From: Bacteroidales bacterium
GTDB lineage: Bacteria; Bacteroidota; Bacteroidia; Bacteroidales; F082
DNA: 64,000 nucleotides
Assembly: GCA_013141455.1 (NCBI GenBank)
Contig: JABFQW010000029.1
Span: 1 to 64,000 of the forward strand
Reading direction: 5' to 3'
The notes beneath the pieces were generated by a model. That model was not told the DNA's origin, searched no databases, and saw nothing but the letters and a program-made list of their open reading frames with translations. Position 1 is the first letter of the stretch; each line of letters opens with the position of its first letter. A program made the position numbers and the translations under genes. Of this stretch, positions 26,119-34,629 are shown one piece after another.

Positions 26119-27202
26119 AAAATCAATCGGGATTGGGCTTGTCTGTCTCGGATTCATCATCCCCGCTCAGGCCCAGCTCATCGAAAAAACAAAGAGTTAC
26201 AATAAAACCTTTCCGGTAAGCAAAACAACTGAACTTACGGTAACAAACAAATATGGTAACATCCACCTGATGCAATGGCCTAAGGATTCAGTTAAGTTTG
26301 AAGTACAGGTGAGGGTTGCCGATTTAAAAGATTATCGGGTTGAAAAATTATTCAACGAAATAGATGTGGATTTCAACCATTCGCCTTACTACGTGAATGC
26401 CACGACAACCTTCGCGGGATCGAACAAACTCTGGAGTGAATTATCGGATATGACCAAAAGCGTAATGAATTCGGGTAGTGCCACCACCATCAACTACACC
26501 ATTTATTTACCAGATTATATTCGGGTCAATATCGATAACCGTTTTGGAAATATATACACAACGGATCACAAAAATAATTCAGAGTTTCATCTGTCGAACG
26601 GTACGCTTCAGGCAAACGATCTGCACGGCAAGTGTTCGATCAAAATTGAGTTCGGTAATGTGAATATAAACTATATCGAAGAGGGTCGGATCGAATTAAA
26701 CTATTCAGAAATTGATCTGGCAACCGGGAAAAACATCAACCTGATTGGCCGTTCATCTACGGCCCAACTGGGTGATATTGAACAATTAAACCTCGATTCG
26801 AGACGCGATAAAATCACGGTCAATACTGTGAAATCCATTACCGGCGAAACCTCGTTTTCGCGACTGACAGTTAATCATCTGCAAACGGATTTCATGGTGA
26901 AATCGGAATATGGAACCATTCAATTCATGAAAATGTCGCCCGAAATAAAATATTTACAGCTGAATGCTGCCTATACTGTAACAAACTTGTATGCAAATCC
27001 GTCAATAAACGCTGATGTTGAAGCTACATTTTCCAAAAAAACGAAAATTGTTTATCCACCCGCGATGATAAATATCGAAAGGCAACAAATCAATTTACAG
27101 GAAGATACCAATTTGTTTAAAGGCCGGTTGGGTAATGGAAATGCAGGTGAATTTAAATTTAACCTCACAGGTGGCGAATTGAATATCTATATGAAACCTT
27201 GA
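26096..27202 (+). CDS. Secreted beta-repeat protein (DUF4097/GIN-domain-like)
   Basis: 368 residues with signal peptide (LVCLGFIIPAQAQ). Beta-strand repeats such as LTVTNKYGNIHLMQWPKDSV, VNIDNRFGNIYTTDHKN and CSIKIEFGNVNINYIEEG have the recurrent 'x-N-x-(Y/F)-G-N-I' turn of DUF4097-type beta helices. Overlaps the anti-sigma-like gene by 23 nt. Probably an envelope protein regulated with, or feeding back on, the sigma factor. Confidence 0.8.
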   Translation: MRYNMLFKKSIGIGLVCLGFIIPAQAQLIEKTKSYNKTFPVSKTTELTVTNKYGNIHLMQWPKDSVKFEVQVRVADLKDYRVEKLFNEIDVDFNHSPYYVNATTTFAGSNKLWSELSDMTKSVMNSGSATTINYTIYLPDYIRVNIDNRFGNIYTTDHKNNSEFHLSNGTLQANDLHGKCSIKIEFGNVNINYIEEGRIELNYSEIDLATGKNINLIGRSSTAQLGDIEQLNLDSRRDKITVNTVKSITGETSFSRLTVNHLQTDFMVKSEYGTIQFMKMSPEIKYLQLNAAYTVTNLYANPSINADVEATFSKKTKIVYPPAMINIERQQINLQEDTNLFKGRLGNGNAGEFKFNLTGGELNIYMKP

Positions 27203-27443
27203 AGAGTTGGAAGACCGAAGACGGAAGACGGAAGAAGCCTGCCTCGGCTGAAGGACGAGGGAAGACGCCTGCCTCGGTGGTACGGCAAAGAAAGCACGAA
27301 ATTTAAAAATATATTGTAAAGAATAATTATATGAAAAAGGGAAACTTTACTTCGGTCTTCTAACTTCGGTCACCTGACTAAATAATTAAACCAGAAAATA
27401 AATGTTAAACCCAAAATAGAATCACTTAAAAAAATCAAGTTTT
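27203..27443. repeat. Low-complexity GGAAGACC/GGTCTTCC repeat region
   Basis: GGAAGACCGAAGACGGAAG-type words (about 27210-27232), a GCCTGCCTCGG direct repeat (27238-27248 and 27269-27279), then complementary ACTTCGGTCTTCTAACTTCGG near 27350-27370. It folds back on itself and separates two transcription units of the sigma-factor cluster. Confidence 0.55.
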
Positions 27444-28169
27444 ATGAGGAAATATTATAATTATGCAGTGATGGCGCTTCTTATGCTAAGCTTGCTGATC
27501 ACCGGAGGATGTTACAAAGATTACAACTGTATCGATGGAAATGGTAATGCCATCAACGAAACCAGAACCATGAGCCCGTTTCATGAAGTAGTATGCAATG
27601 GTTCGTACGAAGTAACGGTATTACCCGGAAACGCTCACGAAGTTGTGGTTGATGCCGAATCGAATCTCATTCATTACATCAGAACTTCGGTTGCGGGAGG
27701 ACGATTGTATCTTGACACCGAAAACAATCATTGTATAAACAACAGCATTCCGGTTCTTATTACGGTGTATTCACCCTTTGTTGACGGTCTCGACCTGAAT
27801 GGTTCGGGGTCAATCAGGGCAAGCGGGTTGTATATTGAATATTTAAACCTGAATATCAGCGGATCAGGTAATATTGATGTGAATGCAGATGCACTTCAAT
27901 TAAAGGCAAGGATTTCCGGTTCCGGTTCGATGGATATCAATGGCGTTTGTGGGACCAGTGACCTTAATGTTAGCGGATCAGGCAATATACATGCGTATGG
28001 TATGATGCAGGATGAATGTCTGGCAACGATATCCGGTTCAGGTAATATTTATGCAACGGTGAATCAAATACTTGACGGAAAGATTTCGGGCAGTGGCAAT
28101 ATTTACTACAAAGGAAATCCAATGGTTTATCAGGATATTTCGGGGTCAGGAAGAATAATTAAACAATAA
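27444..28169 (+). CDS. DUF2807 (putative auto-transporter adhesin, head GIN) lipoprotein
   Basis: 241 residues: signal peptide and lipobox (ITGGC, Cys about 23), then the DUF2807 pattern starting TRTMSPFHEVVCNGSYEVTV and at least six repeats of (S)GSG(x)I-type turns (GSGSIRASG, ISGSGNIDVN, ISGSGSMDING, VSGSGNIHAYG, ISGSGNIYAT, ISGSGNIYYKG). This is a right-handed beta-helix. Surface-exposed lipoprotein inferred; fits the preceding DUF4097-like protein. Confidence 0.9.
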   Translation: MRKYYNYAVMALLMLSLLITGGCYKDYNCIDGNGNAINETRTMSPFHEVVCNGSYEVTVLPGNAHEVVVDAESNLIHYIRTSVAGGRLYLDTENNHCINNSIPVLITVYSPFVDGLDLNGSGSIRASGLYIEYLNLNISGSGNIDVNADALQLKARISGSGSMDINGVCGTSDLNVSGSGNIHAYGMMQDECLATISGSGNIYATVNQILDGKISGSGNIYYKGNPMVYQDISGSGRIIKQ

Positions 28170-28172
28170 AAT

Positions 28173-28685
28173 TTGAATTATATGAGATTTAAACTATTGA
28201 TTATCATTTTGTTATTGAGTGGTTCATTGTCGGCTCAGTATCTAAGAAAAGCAGTTGGATTACGAGGTGGCTTATCATCAGGCATCACGTATCAATATTT
28301 CTATCAGGAGGACCGCGATCTGAAAGGATTGATGAGTTTCCGGAACCAGGGTTTGCAGATCACTGGTTTGATAGAACAATACACGCCGCTCGAATTACGT
28401 TTTGGCGATCATTTTTATGCCTATTACGGTTTCGGAGCGCATATCGGATATATTCATGTCCCTTCCGACCAATGGCTTGGGTATAATCAATATCCATACG
28501 AATACCACAATTATGGCGGGCGTTTTGTGATAGGTGGTGATGGCATCGTTGGGGCTGAATACCGCGTTTTTGTTGTCCCGCTTACGTTTGGCATCGATTA
28601 CAAACCTTTTTTTGAACTATTTGGCTATGACATTTTCAGATTGGCCATGGGAGATTTTGCATTAACAATCAAGTATAACTTTTAA
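28173..28685 (+). CDS. Outer-membrane-type hypothetical protein
   Basis: 170 residues with signal peptide (LIIILLLSGSLSAQ). Gly/aromatic-rich alternating strands (AVGLRGGLSSGITYQYFY, FYAYYGFGAHIGYIH, VGAEYRVFVVPLTFGIDYKPFFEL) and a C-terminal IKYNF suggest a small beta-barrel. It follows the DUF2807 gene by 3 nt and precedes another barrel-like gene by 5 nt. No named family recognised. Confidence 0.75.
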   Translation: MNYMRFKLLIIILLLSGSLSAQYLRKAVGLRGGLSSGITYQYFYQEDRDLKGLMSFRNQGLQITGLIEQYTPLELRFGDHFYAYYGFGAHIGYIHVPSDQWLGYNQYPYEYHNYGGRFVIGGDGIVGAEYRVFVVPLTFGIDYKPFFELFGYDIFRLAMGDFALTIKYNF

Positions 28686-28690
28686 AACAA

Positions 28691-29326
28691 ATGAACATGA
28701 AAAAAATTATCGGACTAATAATTGTAATGGGTTTTTTATCAATTACTTACGGACAGGAAGGAACCAGACCTGAGATAAGAACACTTTTTGGAAATGATGG
28801 CGAAACATCGCATGGCGGGTATGGTGCACTCACGTTTTCGTACACTCAGATTGATGGAAGAGATGCGTTTATGACCGGATTCAAAGGTGGCTGGCTGATC
28901 GATCATCAATTTACATTTGGTTTGGCCGGGACAGGATTTATCAACAATATGGAGTTCCAGAATATTATAGAGGGTAACTCGGTCAATCTGGTTGGCGGTT
29001 ATGGTGGTTTCCTTTTCGAACCGATTGTTTGGCCATTTTCGCCGGTTCATTTGGCATTTCCGATCATCGTAGGTGCCGGGGGTATTTCTTATGTTGAATT
29101 TGATAATAACTGGGGTTATCAACAACAGGACCCGACCGTGTATGATGCCAATGCGTTTTTTGTTTTTGAACCAGGCGTTGAGATTGAAATGAATGTGGCG
29201 AGATTTATGCGCATTTCCATTGGTGGTTCATACCGGCTCACGTCTAAACTCGACCTCATGAATACCGATCCATATGCTTTGCAGGGCTTCAGCGCCAACC
29301 TGAGTTTAAAATTTGGAAAGTTTTAG
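28691..29326 (+). CDS. Outer-membrane beta-barrel-like protein
   Basis: 211 residues, signal peptide (IGLIIVMGFLSITYGQ). Strands such as GGYGALTFSYTQIDGRDAFMTG, FTFGLAGTGFI and AHLAFPIIVGAGG-like segments, ending SANLSLKFGKF with terminal Phe as in outer-membrane proteins. Last gene of the sigma-factor envelope cluster; an intrinsic terminator follows. Confidence 0.75.
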   Translation: MNMKKIIGLIIVMGFLSITYGQEGTRPEIRTLFGNDGETSHGGYGALTFSYTQIDGRDAFMTGFKGGWLIDHQFTFGLAGTGFINNMEFQNIIEGNSVNLVGGYGGFLFEPIVWPFSPVHLAFPIIVGAGGISYVEFDNNWGYQQQDPTVYDANAFFVFEPGVEIEMNVARFMRISIGGSYRLTSKLDLMNTDPYALQGFSANLSLKFGKF

Positions 29327-29353
29327 CGCGTTATAACAATGTTTTAAATAAAA

Positions 29354-29379
29354 GCTGCCCTTACGGGTGGCTTTTTTTA
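29354..29379 (+). terminator. Intrinsic terminator of the envelope cluster
   Basis: Stem GCTGCCC/GGGTGGC with TTAC loop followed by seven T, 28 nt after the last stop. Confidence 0.85.
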
Positions 29380-29445
29380 TTGATTCGTGTTGGTTTTATA
29401 AGAAACTCAAATGGTTTTTTAGCCACAATCAAAAAACTTCCGCAC

Positions 29446-29503
29446 TCGGCGTAATCTCCAGACTACGTCGAATAACGATGCCGGTCTCCTGACCGGAGTG
29501 AAA
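29446..29503 (+). repeat. Direct repeat B, copy 1
   Basis: 58 bp repeated at 32219-32276 with six mismatches and no gaps. It contains AATCTCCAGACTAC, an AACGATG core and the hairpin-forming CCGGTCTCCTGACCGG. The two copies bracket the accessory genes at 29.7-32.2 kb. The rest of 29380-29716 holds no gene, only a -7-like TATATTTG at 29648-29655. Confidence 0.85.
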
Positions 29504-29716
29504 TCACCACTGTTTCACGGAACGATTAATCATAAATAAATAGAACAACCATAACCAGGTGTCTCAGTCCAACCCGGTTTTATTCTCCATTCTCCTGCTT
29601 TTTTCATTTCATTCTCAAATAAATACTGACAGCCAGTGGTTTGTTTCTATATTTGTAGGTGAACGTTGTATAAAACGCTATATGTTAACGTTAAGGCTAT
29701 TGACAATCTTTTATTT

Positions 29717-31141
29717 ATGGAAAGAATTAAAATAAATAAAACAGTAAATCCCACACTTGAATATATTGACAACTTTGGGAGACGAAAAAAAATAAATATC
29801 GACTTATCAGATGCAAACATTAAACAAATTGAAATAGATCTTTGGAAACAAGAAAATGAAATGGCATTTGAGATGACGGATAGCTTGGATGGAACTTTTC
29901 ATGAAGTTGCCAGTTACTTGGATAAAATATTTGATAACAATACTATTACTTCTGGAGATCTGTCATTCAGTTTTCTTAGTAGAGCCCTTGGTAATCTTAG
30001 ATTTAATGCAGGGGAAGGAAAAATAAAAGGAAGTTTAAGATCGCTGATAGAAAGCAAGAAGAATAATTATGATGGTAAGTTTTTACGAATGGTTCAACCA
30101 TTCGCCAAAACCCCAAAAATAGGAACTTTTTCTGGAGCTGTTGACCTTGAAACCGATCAAAAAGTTAAATATGGAGTTGGAATAATTAATATTCAAATTA
30201 AAGGCAAACGGCTTGATATATTCCGGGTATCCGTAGAAAAAGAGAAATATTGCTTTATTGATTCAGTCGAGAAAATTGATCTCGATTTATTTGATAAAAT
30301 TTGTAGTACTTTCTTTTATGCGTATTCTTATCTTTTCGGATACAATGTTGGAAAAGAAGCATACATACTTACTTCATTACAACCTGATTTTGAATCCATT
30401 GAGAACGCAATGTTTTATTCTAAATCTCCTTCATCAGAACATGATTTCAAAATATTTGATTCTATGGAGATTAGAAGCTTGGGCATTTCTTCAGAGTTTT
30501 ATCAATTTCCGTCAATCACCTTATCAACTCTTTGCGAAAAATTATTCTCGGACGAAAAATATTTAAAGTTGATAAATTTGATCAATGAAGCAAATTTGAA
30601 TAATTATTATTACTCCAGTTGCGTTCTATTCTCAGTAGCTCTTGAGACTATTTCTGGTCTTATAATCTCCTCTTCAAATCCACAACCCATTGACCCAACC
30701 AGATTTGAAGCAAGTAATATTCTGTCACAACTGCGTCAAACCATTGAAGAGAATGATACACTAAATAGGACGGATAAGAACTTCCTAATTGAGAAGAAAA
30801 TAATGTCTATTAATAAGCCTACTAATGCTGATAAAATCACTTCTCCATTTGAACATTTAAATATTTCTTTACCTGATCCGTTTAAAAAGGCGTTAAAATA
30901 TAGGGATAAGTACCTACATGGAAGCTCGCCGAAAAATACTACTGAAAAAACTGGTGATTACGAAGACTTCGTAAGAAAATTTGAACTGCAATTTGTTGTT
31001 AATGTCTTAACTTTAAAATTTGCCGGATATTCAGGTTACTTAAGAAATGCTAAGGCCATAATAGAACTCTACTCTCAGATAGAAAAAGGAATAAAGAAGA
31101 ATGAAGTAAAACTTAGTACTTCATTATATTATAAGATATGA
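29717..31141 (+). CDS. HEPN-like (ApeA-type?) hypothetical protein
   Basis: 474 residues from the ATG at 29717; an upstream in-frame ATG at 29666 is less likely because it lies only 10 nt after a -7-like TATATTTG (29648-29655). Soluble, AT-rich. The C-terminal third is helical and carries R-x4-H (Arg396...His401 in YRDKYLHGSS), the catalytic signature of HEPN ribonucleases; the layout resembles ApeA-like HEPN proteins, which have a large N-terminal domain. Helices before it (VALETISGLI) also fit HEPN. No adjacent toxin partner (e.g. MNT) is seen. Function inferred as RNA-targeting defence; family assignment tentative. Confidence 0.55.
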   Translation: MERIKINKTVNPTLEYIDNFGRRKKINIDLSDANIKQIEIDLWKQENEMAFEMTDSLDGTFHEVASYLDKIFDNNTITSGDLSFSFLSRALGNLRFNAGEGKIKGSLRSLIESKKNNYDGKFLRMVQPFAKTPKIGTFSGAVDLETDQKVKYGVGIINIQIKGKRLDIFRVSVEKEKYCFIDSVEKIDLDLFDKICSTFFYAYSYLFGYNVGKEAYILTSLQPDFESIENAMFYSKSPSSEHDFKIFDSMEIRSLGISSEFYQFPSITLSTLCEKLFSDEKYLKLINLINEANLNNYYYSSCVLFSVALETISGLIISSSNPQPIDPTRFEASNILSQLRQTIEENDTLNRTDKNFLIEKKIMSINKPTNADKITSPFEHLNISLPDPFKKALKYRDKYLHGSSPKNTTEKTGDYEDFVRKFELQFVVNVLTLKFAGYSGYLRNAKAIIELYSQIEKGIKKNEVKLSTSLYYKI

Positions 31142-31230
31142 AAAGACCAGCCCTACCGCTAACACGGGCTAAGCAAGGTGGGTTTTTCCGCCGTACTATG
31201 TCCCGCCCGGCATAATCTCCCGTAAGCGGT
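31142..31230. repeat. Imperfect hairpin after HEPN-like gene (attC-like?)
   Basis: Begins at the stop codon with GAAAAGACCAGCCC; arms ACCGCT (31155-31160) and AGCGGT (31225-31230), plus CGGG (31165-31168) with CCCG (31219-31222). The right part contains CGGCATAATCTCC, a fragment also found at the start of direct repeat B. Between 31231 and 31361 nothing else is seen. Confidence 0.4.
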
Positions 31231-31361
31231 CATTGTAAAAAAATACCGAAACTCCGATAAATTACATCCCAAGCAAAACTCGCCATCCTATTCGGACCTA
31301 TACACGCAATGACAAATCTTTTAAGGTTCGAAAATATTTTTTGAATAAAGATACATTTTTA

Positions 31362-31391
31362 TTGTTTATCAATAAATATATATTATCTTTG
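31362..31391 (+). promoter_or_regulatory. Promoter of the DUF2975/XRE pair
   Basis: TTG (31362-31364), 19-nt spacer, TATCTTTG (31384-31391): one of the best Bacteroidota promoters in the window, 26 nt before the ATG. The spacer contains TTTATCAATAAA, a possible operator for the downstream XRE regulator. Confidence 0.75.
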
Positions 31392-31417
31392 CGACATAAA
31401 TTTAAATTTTAAAAATT

Positions 31418-31954
31418 ATGGCAAAGAAAAATAACTTCGTATTTATCGTCCTTACTATTGTGGCTTGGGTCATCTTCATTGGCTTGTGCATTGAAGCCGG
31501 AGGCTTGATAGTTAATTTTGTTTTCAGCCTCTACAAACCTGAATTTGTCCAAAACCTATATCAAAAGCTGGACTTAAGTGAAATGTATAATCTTAGCAAA
31601 CGGGCTTTTTTCAGTATGTACTCTTTTATATTGGTCATCTCCATTTTGAAAGCGTACTTATTTTATTTGGTCATCGAGCTATTATGGACATTAGATTTAG
31701 CAAAACCATTCAATAGTCTAGTTGCAAAACAAATAACACAAATTAGTTACTTCACTTTTTCCATTGGACTATTAAGTTACATAGCCAGGCAAACAGCTAA
31801 AAATTTGATCCATCGTGGATACGAAATCGACCATCTAAATCAGTTTTGGGTCGACAGTCAAGCTTATATTTTGATGGCTGCTATAGTCTATATTATTGCG
31901 ACTATTTTCAAAAAGGGACTTGAAATTCAAAACGAAAACGATTTAACAGTATAA
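31418..31954 (+). CDS. DUF2975 family membrane protein
   Basis: 178 residues, four predicted helices (about 8-30, 62-86, 105-125, 145-165). The pattern TLDLAKPFNSLVAKQITQISYFTFSIG matches DUF2975, which is usually encoded directly upstream of a small XRE-type regulator, as here (3-nt gap). Such pairs are common on mobile or accessory DNA. Function unknown, possibly sensing that controls the regulator. Confidence 0.85.
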   Translation: MAKKNNFVFIVLTIVAWVIFIGLCIEAGGLIVNFVFSLYKPEFVQNLYQKLDLSEMYNLSKRAFFSMYSFILVISILKAYLFYLVIELLWTLDLAKPFNSLVAKQITQISYFTFSIGLLSYIARQTAKNLIHRGYEIDHLNQFWVDSQAYILMAAIVYIIATIFKKGLEIQNENDLTV

Positions 31955-31957
31955 GCT

Positions 31958-32173
31958 ATGCCAATCATTGTAAACTTAGATGTGATGATGGCAAAGCGAA
32001 AAATGTCGCTGAATGAGCTATCAGAAAAGGTTGAACTAACACTTTCTAATCTTTCCATCTTAAAAACGGGAAAAGCGAAAGCGATACGCTTTAGCACATT
32101 AGAAGCAATTTGTAAGGCACTAAACTGTCAGCCTTCTGATATTCTTGAATATGTTGAAGAAACTCAAAACTAA
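31958..32173 (+). CDS. Small XRE-family helix-turn-helix regulator (YozG-like)
   Basis: 71 residues, essentially only the HTH: MPIIVNLDVMMAKRKMSLNELSEKVELTLSNLSILKTGKAKAIRFSTLEAICKALNCQPSDILEYV in outline, i.e. the five-helix Cro/C1 fold of YozG-type proteins that partner DUF2975 membrane proteins. Cotranscribed with the preceding gene and likely autoregulatory. Confidence 0.92.
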   Translation: MPIIVNLDVMMAKRKMSLNELSEKVELTLSNLSILKTGKAKAIRFSTLEAICKALNCQPSDILEYVEETQN

Positions 32174-32218
32174 TTTATGAAAACAATATTTGTATCGTCA
32201 GTTTTATTACAGTCCCGA

Positions 32219-32276
32219 TCGGCATAATCTCCAGACTACATCGAACAACGATGTTGGTCTCCTGACCGGGGTGAAA
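32219..32276 (+). repeat. Direct repeat B, copy 2
   Basis: Matches 29446-29503 over 58 bp (six mismatches). Lies just after the DUF2975/XRE pair, closing the accessory block. Confidence 0.85.
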
Positions 32277-32403
32277 ACCCTGGTGAGGTTCTGTTATCCC
32301 TTATTCTTCAGTTCATTTTGTGAATCATAGAAGTTAACAGGCTTCGATTTTTTAAAATCAATCAAAAAACTACCTTTGCCAACTTCATCATCATTGGTAT
32401 CAT

Positions 32404-33348
32404 TTGGATCAGTATAGCATCTTACAACGAATCAAACAAAGCGTCGTTTCCGCCTTTCCCAAAGGAATGAAAACCTCATGGTGGCTCATCAAGATCACCG
32501 TGCCGGTTTCGTTTGGTGTGATGCTGCTCGATTATTTCGGACTTCTTACTTTGATGGCACAATATACAGGCCCCGTTTTCAAATTGTTTGGGTTACCCGG
32601 AATTTCAGCCATTGTACTTGTCACCAGTATTTTCACCAATATTTATTCGGTGGTTGCAGTGCTTTCGATGCTTCAGCTTCCGATGCGTGAAGGCATGATC
32701 CTTGCCACCATGTGTCTGGTTTCGCATGGTTTTTTGATAGAGACAGCCGTGATGAAACGCACCGGCTCATCGGCTATACGCATGCTTTTGTTGCGGTTGA
32801 CAGGTAGTTTTATCATCGGCTGGTCGCTCAATCTGATGATGCCCGGCAGCATTTCGGTGGAGGTACCCACTTTGATTCAACAACAAGGTGATTTTGGTTT
32901 GGTATTTATACATTGGCTACGTTCCATTTCAGTCACGGTGTTGAAAATTCTGGTGTTGGTCAATGTTTTGCTGATTTTTCAACGGATTTTGGATGAATTT
33001 GGCTGGATGGATGCCATTGAAAAACCTTTGGCGCCTTTCATGAAAATCATGGGATTGCCACGAAGCACAACACTTTCGTGGGTGGTGGCCAATTTGATCG
33101 GTTTGGCATACGGTTCGGCCATCATGATTGAAGAATCAGAAAAAGGGAAAATGAGCCGCGAAGATGCCGATTTACTGAATCATCATGTTTCACTCTCACA
33201 TTCACAACTCGAAGATCCGTTGCTTTTTCTCACCCTTGGCTATGCCATTCACTGGCTGATTTGGCCCAGGATTATCCTTGCCATTGCCGCTGTTTGGTTG
33301 CGAAAGGCTGAACTGAGAATGGTGGCCATTTATCGAAATCATCACTAA
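32404..33348 (+). CDS. Nucleoside-recognition (Gate) domain membrane protein
   Basis: 314 residues, about eight helices, with two Gate-type halves (VMLLDYFGLLTLMAQYTGPVFKLFGLPGISAI and ILDEFGWMDAIEKPLAPFMKIMGLP). Resembles SpmA/SpmB-like 'nucleoside recognition' proteins. Starts at TTG (32404); a -7-like TACCTTTG at 32371-32378 lies 25 nt upstream, and the next ATG (codon 22) would remove N-terminal sequence that fits the family. Substrate unknown. Confidence 0.8.
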   Translation: MDQYSILQRIKQSVVSAFPKGMKTSWWLIKITVPVSFGVMLLDYFGLLTLMAQYTGPVFKLFGLPGISAIVLVTSIFTNIYSVVAVLSMLQLPMREGMILATMCLVSHGFLIETAVMKRTGSSAIRMLLLRLTGSFIIGWSLNLMMPGSISVEVPTLIQQQGDFGLVFIHWLRSISVTVLKILVLVNVLLIFQRILDEFGWMDAIEKPLAPFMKIMGLPRSTTLSWVVANLIGLAYGSAIMIEESEKGKMSREDADLLNHHVSLSHSQLEDPLLFLTLGYAIHWLIWPRIILAIAAVWLRKAELRMVAIYRNHH

Positions 33349-33355
33349 ATGAGTG

Positions 33356-33390
33356 TAATGAAAAAGCCTCTCCGTTTTCACGAAAAGGCT
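33356..33390 (-). terminator. Terminator of tRNA-Thr
   Basis: On the minus strand, AGCCT...AGGCT stem (33390-33386 with 33369-33365) followed by five T (33365-33361), starting 8 nt beyond the tRNA 3' end. It may also stop readthrough of the gene ending at 33348. Confidence 0.7.
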
Positions 33391-33397
33391 AATTTGT

Positions 33398-33473
33398 TGG
33401 AGCCTTCCACGAGACTCGAACTCGCGACCTGCTCATTACGAGTGAGCTGCTCTACCAACTGAGCTAAGAAGGC
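33398..33473 (-). tRNA. tRNA-Thr (anticodon CGT)
   Basis: 76 nt including an encoded CCA. Acceptor stem GCCTTCT/GGAAGGC, D arm AGCTCAGTTGGTAGAGC, anticodon stem GCTCA/TGAGC with loop CTCGTAA (anticodon CGT, Thr), and T arm with GTTCGAGTC. The discriminator is T. Confidence 0.97.
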
Positions 33474-33567
33474 GTATTGGCGGCAAAATTAAACTTTTTC
33501 CTGAATAAATTATCAGTAAACATCGTTGTTTCTCTGTTTTCTCAATACAACTCATTAACTTTGTAAC

Positions 33568-34059
33568 ATGAAAAACCCGATTGACAAAACCAGGATTTTA
33601 TTTGTATGTCTGGGAAATATTTGCCGTTCGCCGGCTGCCGAGACCATTTTCAAAGCTGTTGCAACGAAACATAAATTGAATGTAGTAGTCGATTCGGCCG
33701 GAACTTCAGCCTGGCACGAAGGTGAGCTGACCGATCACCGGATGCGCGAAAGTCTTCAAAAATATGGGTACAAGGCAACCAGTCTTTCGCGTCCTTTTCG
33801 CCCCGAAACTGATTTCGATGATTTCGATATGATCATCGCCATGGATGAATTGAATTATATCGATATTCAGCAACTTGCCCGCAACGAAACAGATGAAAAG
33901 AAGCTATTTAAAATGAAGGATTTTTTCATTGGTCAAAAGGCTGATTTCATTCCCGATCCCTATTACAGTGGGCCTTCAGGTTTCGATCTTGTTATCAATC
34001 TGCTCGAAGATGCTTCGCAGGGATTGGTCAATCATCTCAAGGAAAAAAATGCTAATTAA
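33568..34059 (+). CDS. Low-molecular-weight protein tyrosine phosphatase
   Basis: 163 residues. N-terminal P-loop VCLGNICRSPAAE (C-x5-R-S) and C-terminal general acid Asp in IPDPYYSG. Dephosphorylates phosphotyrosine, often in exopolysaccharide control. A -7-like TAACTTTG (33556-33563) ends only 4 nt before the ATG, so the message may be leaderless. Confidence 0.95.
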   Translation: MKNPIDKTRILFVCLGNICRSPAAETIFKAVATKHKLNVVVDSAGTSAWHEGELTDHRMRESLQKYGYKATSLSRPFRPETDFDDFDMIIAMDELNYIDIQQLARNETDEKKLFKMKDFFIGQKADFIPDPYYSGPSGFDLVINLLEDASQGLVNHLKEKNAN

Positions 34060-34086
34060 CCGTTAAACAGTATTTTAACTTTTTTA

Positions 34087-34629
34087 TCATTTCATCATCT
34101 CCAGTTTTTTCAGAATCTTTTTCGATCTGCTTTTTATTCCCGGGCTTCCATAATCCACGATTAATTGGATTTGTTCGCTGAGTTCGGCAGCCAGATCGGT
34201 TTCAACGCAACAAATACGGTAAAGTACCTGCATGGCATTCGCTCTGACGGCAATTTCATGATTCTCCGATTTCATCCAGGCCAGGCATATATCAAATAAC
34301 TGCCCGAGATATTCTTCCGGTATCGGCGCACTTTCAATAATACGAAGGAGGCTTCTTCGCACACTTTCGAATGGAGTTTCGAGCAGCAGTTTGATCAATT
34401 CAGCTTGATATTCAGTGAGAAGTTGTGGTTCAAGTTCCCAGACATTTCCCAAAATATAGGAAGCCCGCATCGCTGATTTTGCGTTTTCGCACGAATTATA
34501 TTTGATGAGTTCGCCCAGTTTCTCAGGTTCACTCATGAACATTTTGGCGACAAATACAGCTTCATTTTTCGAGACCGGTCGTTGAAGCAACGATTCAATG
34601 GATTCTGATTTTGTTGAGATTACAGCCAT
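34087..34629 (-). CDS. HEAT-like helical repeat protein, unknown
   Basis: 180 residues, all-helical, soluble. Successive helix pairs (AMRASYILGNVWELEP, ESVRRSLLRIIESAPI, IAVRANAMQVLYRICCVE, GIKSRSKKILKKLE) look like HEAT/ARM repeats, suggesting a scaffold. Its ATG overlaps the end of the nitroreductase gene by 10 nt, so the two are cotranscribed. No family recognised. Confidence 0.7.
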   Translation of the reverse strand: MAVISTKSESIESLLQRPVSKNEAVFVAKMFMSEPEKLGELIKYNSCENAKSAMRASYILGNVWELEPQLLTEYQAELIKLLLETPFESVRRSLLRIIESAPIPEEYLGQLFDICLAWMKSENHEIAVRANAMQVLYRICCVETDLAAELSEQIQLIVDYGSPGIKSRSKKILKKLEMMK

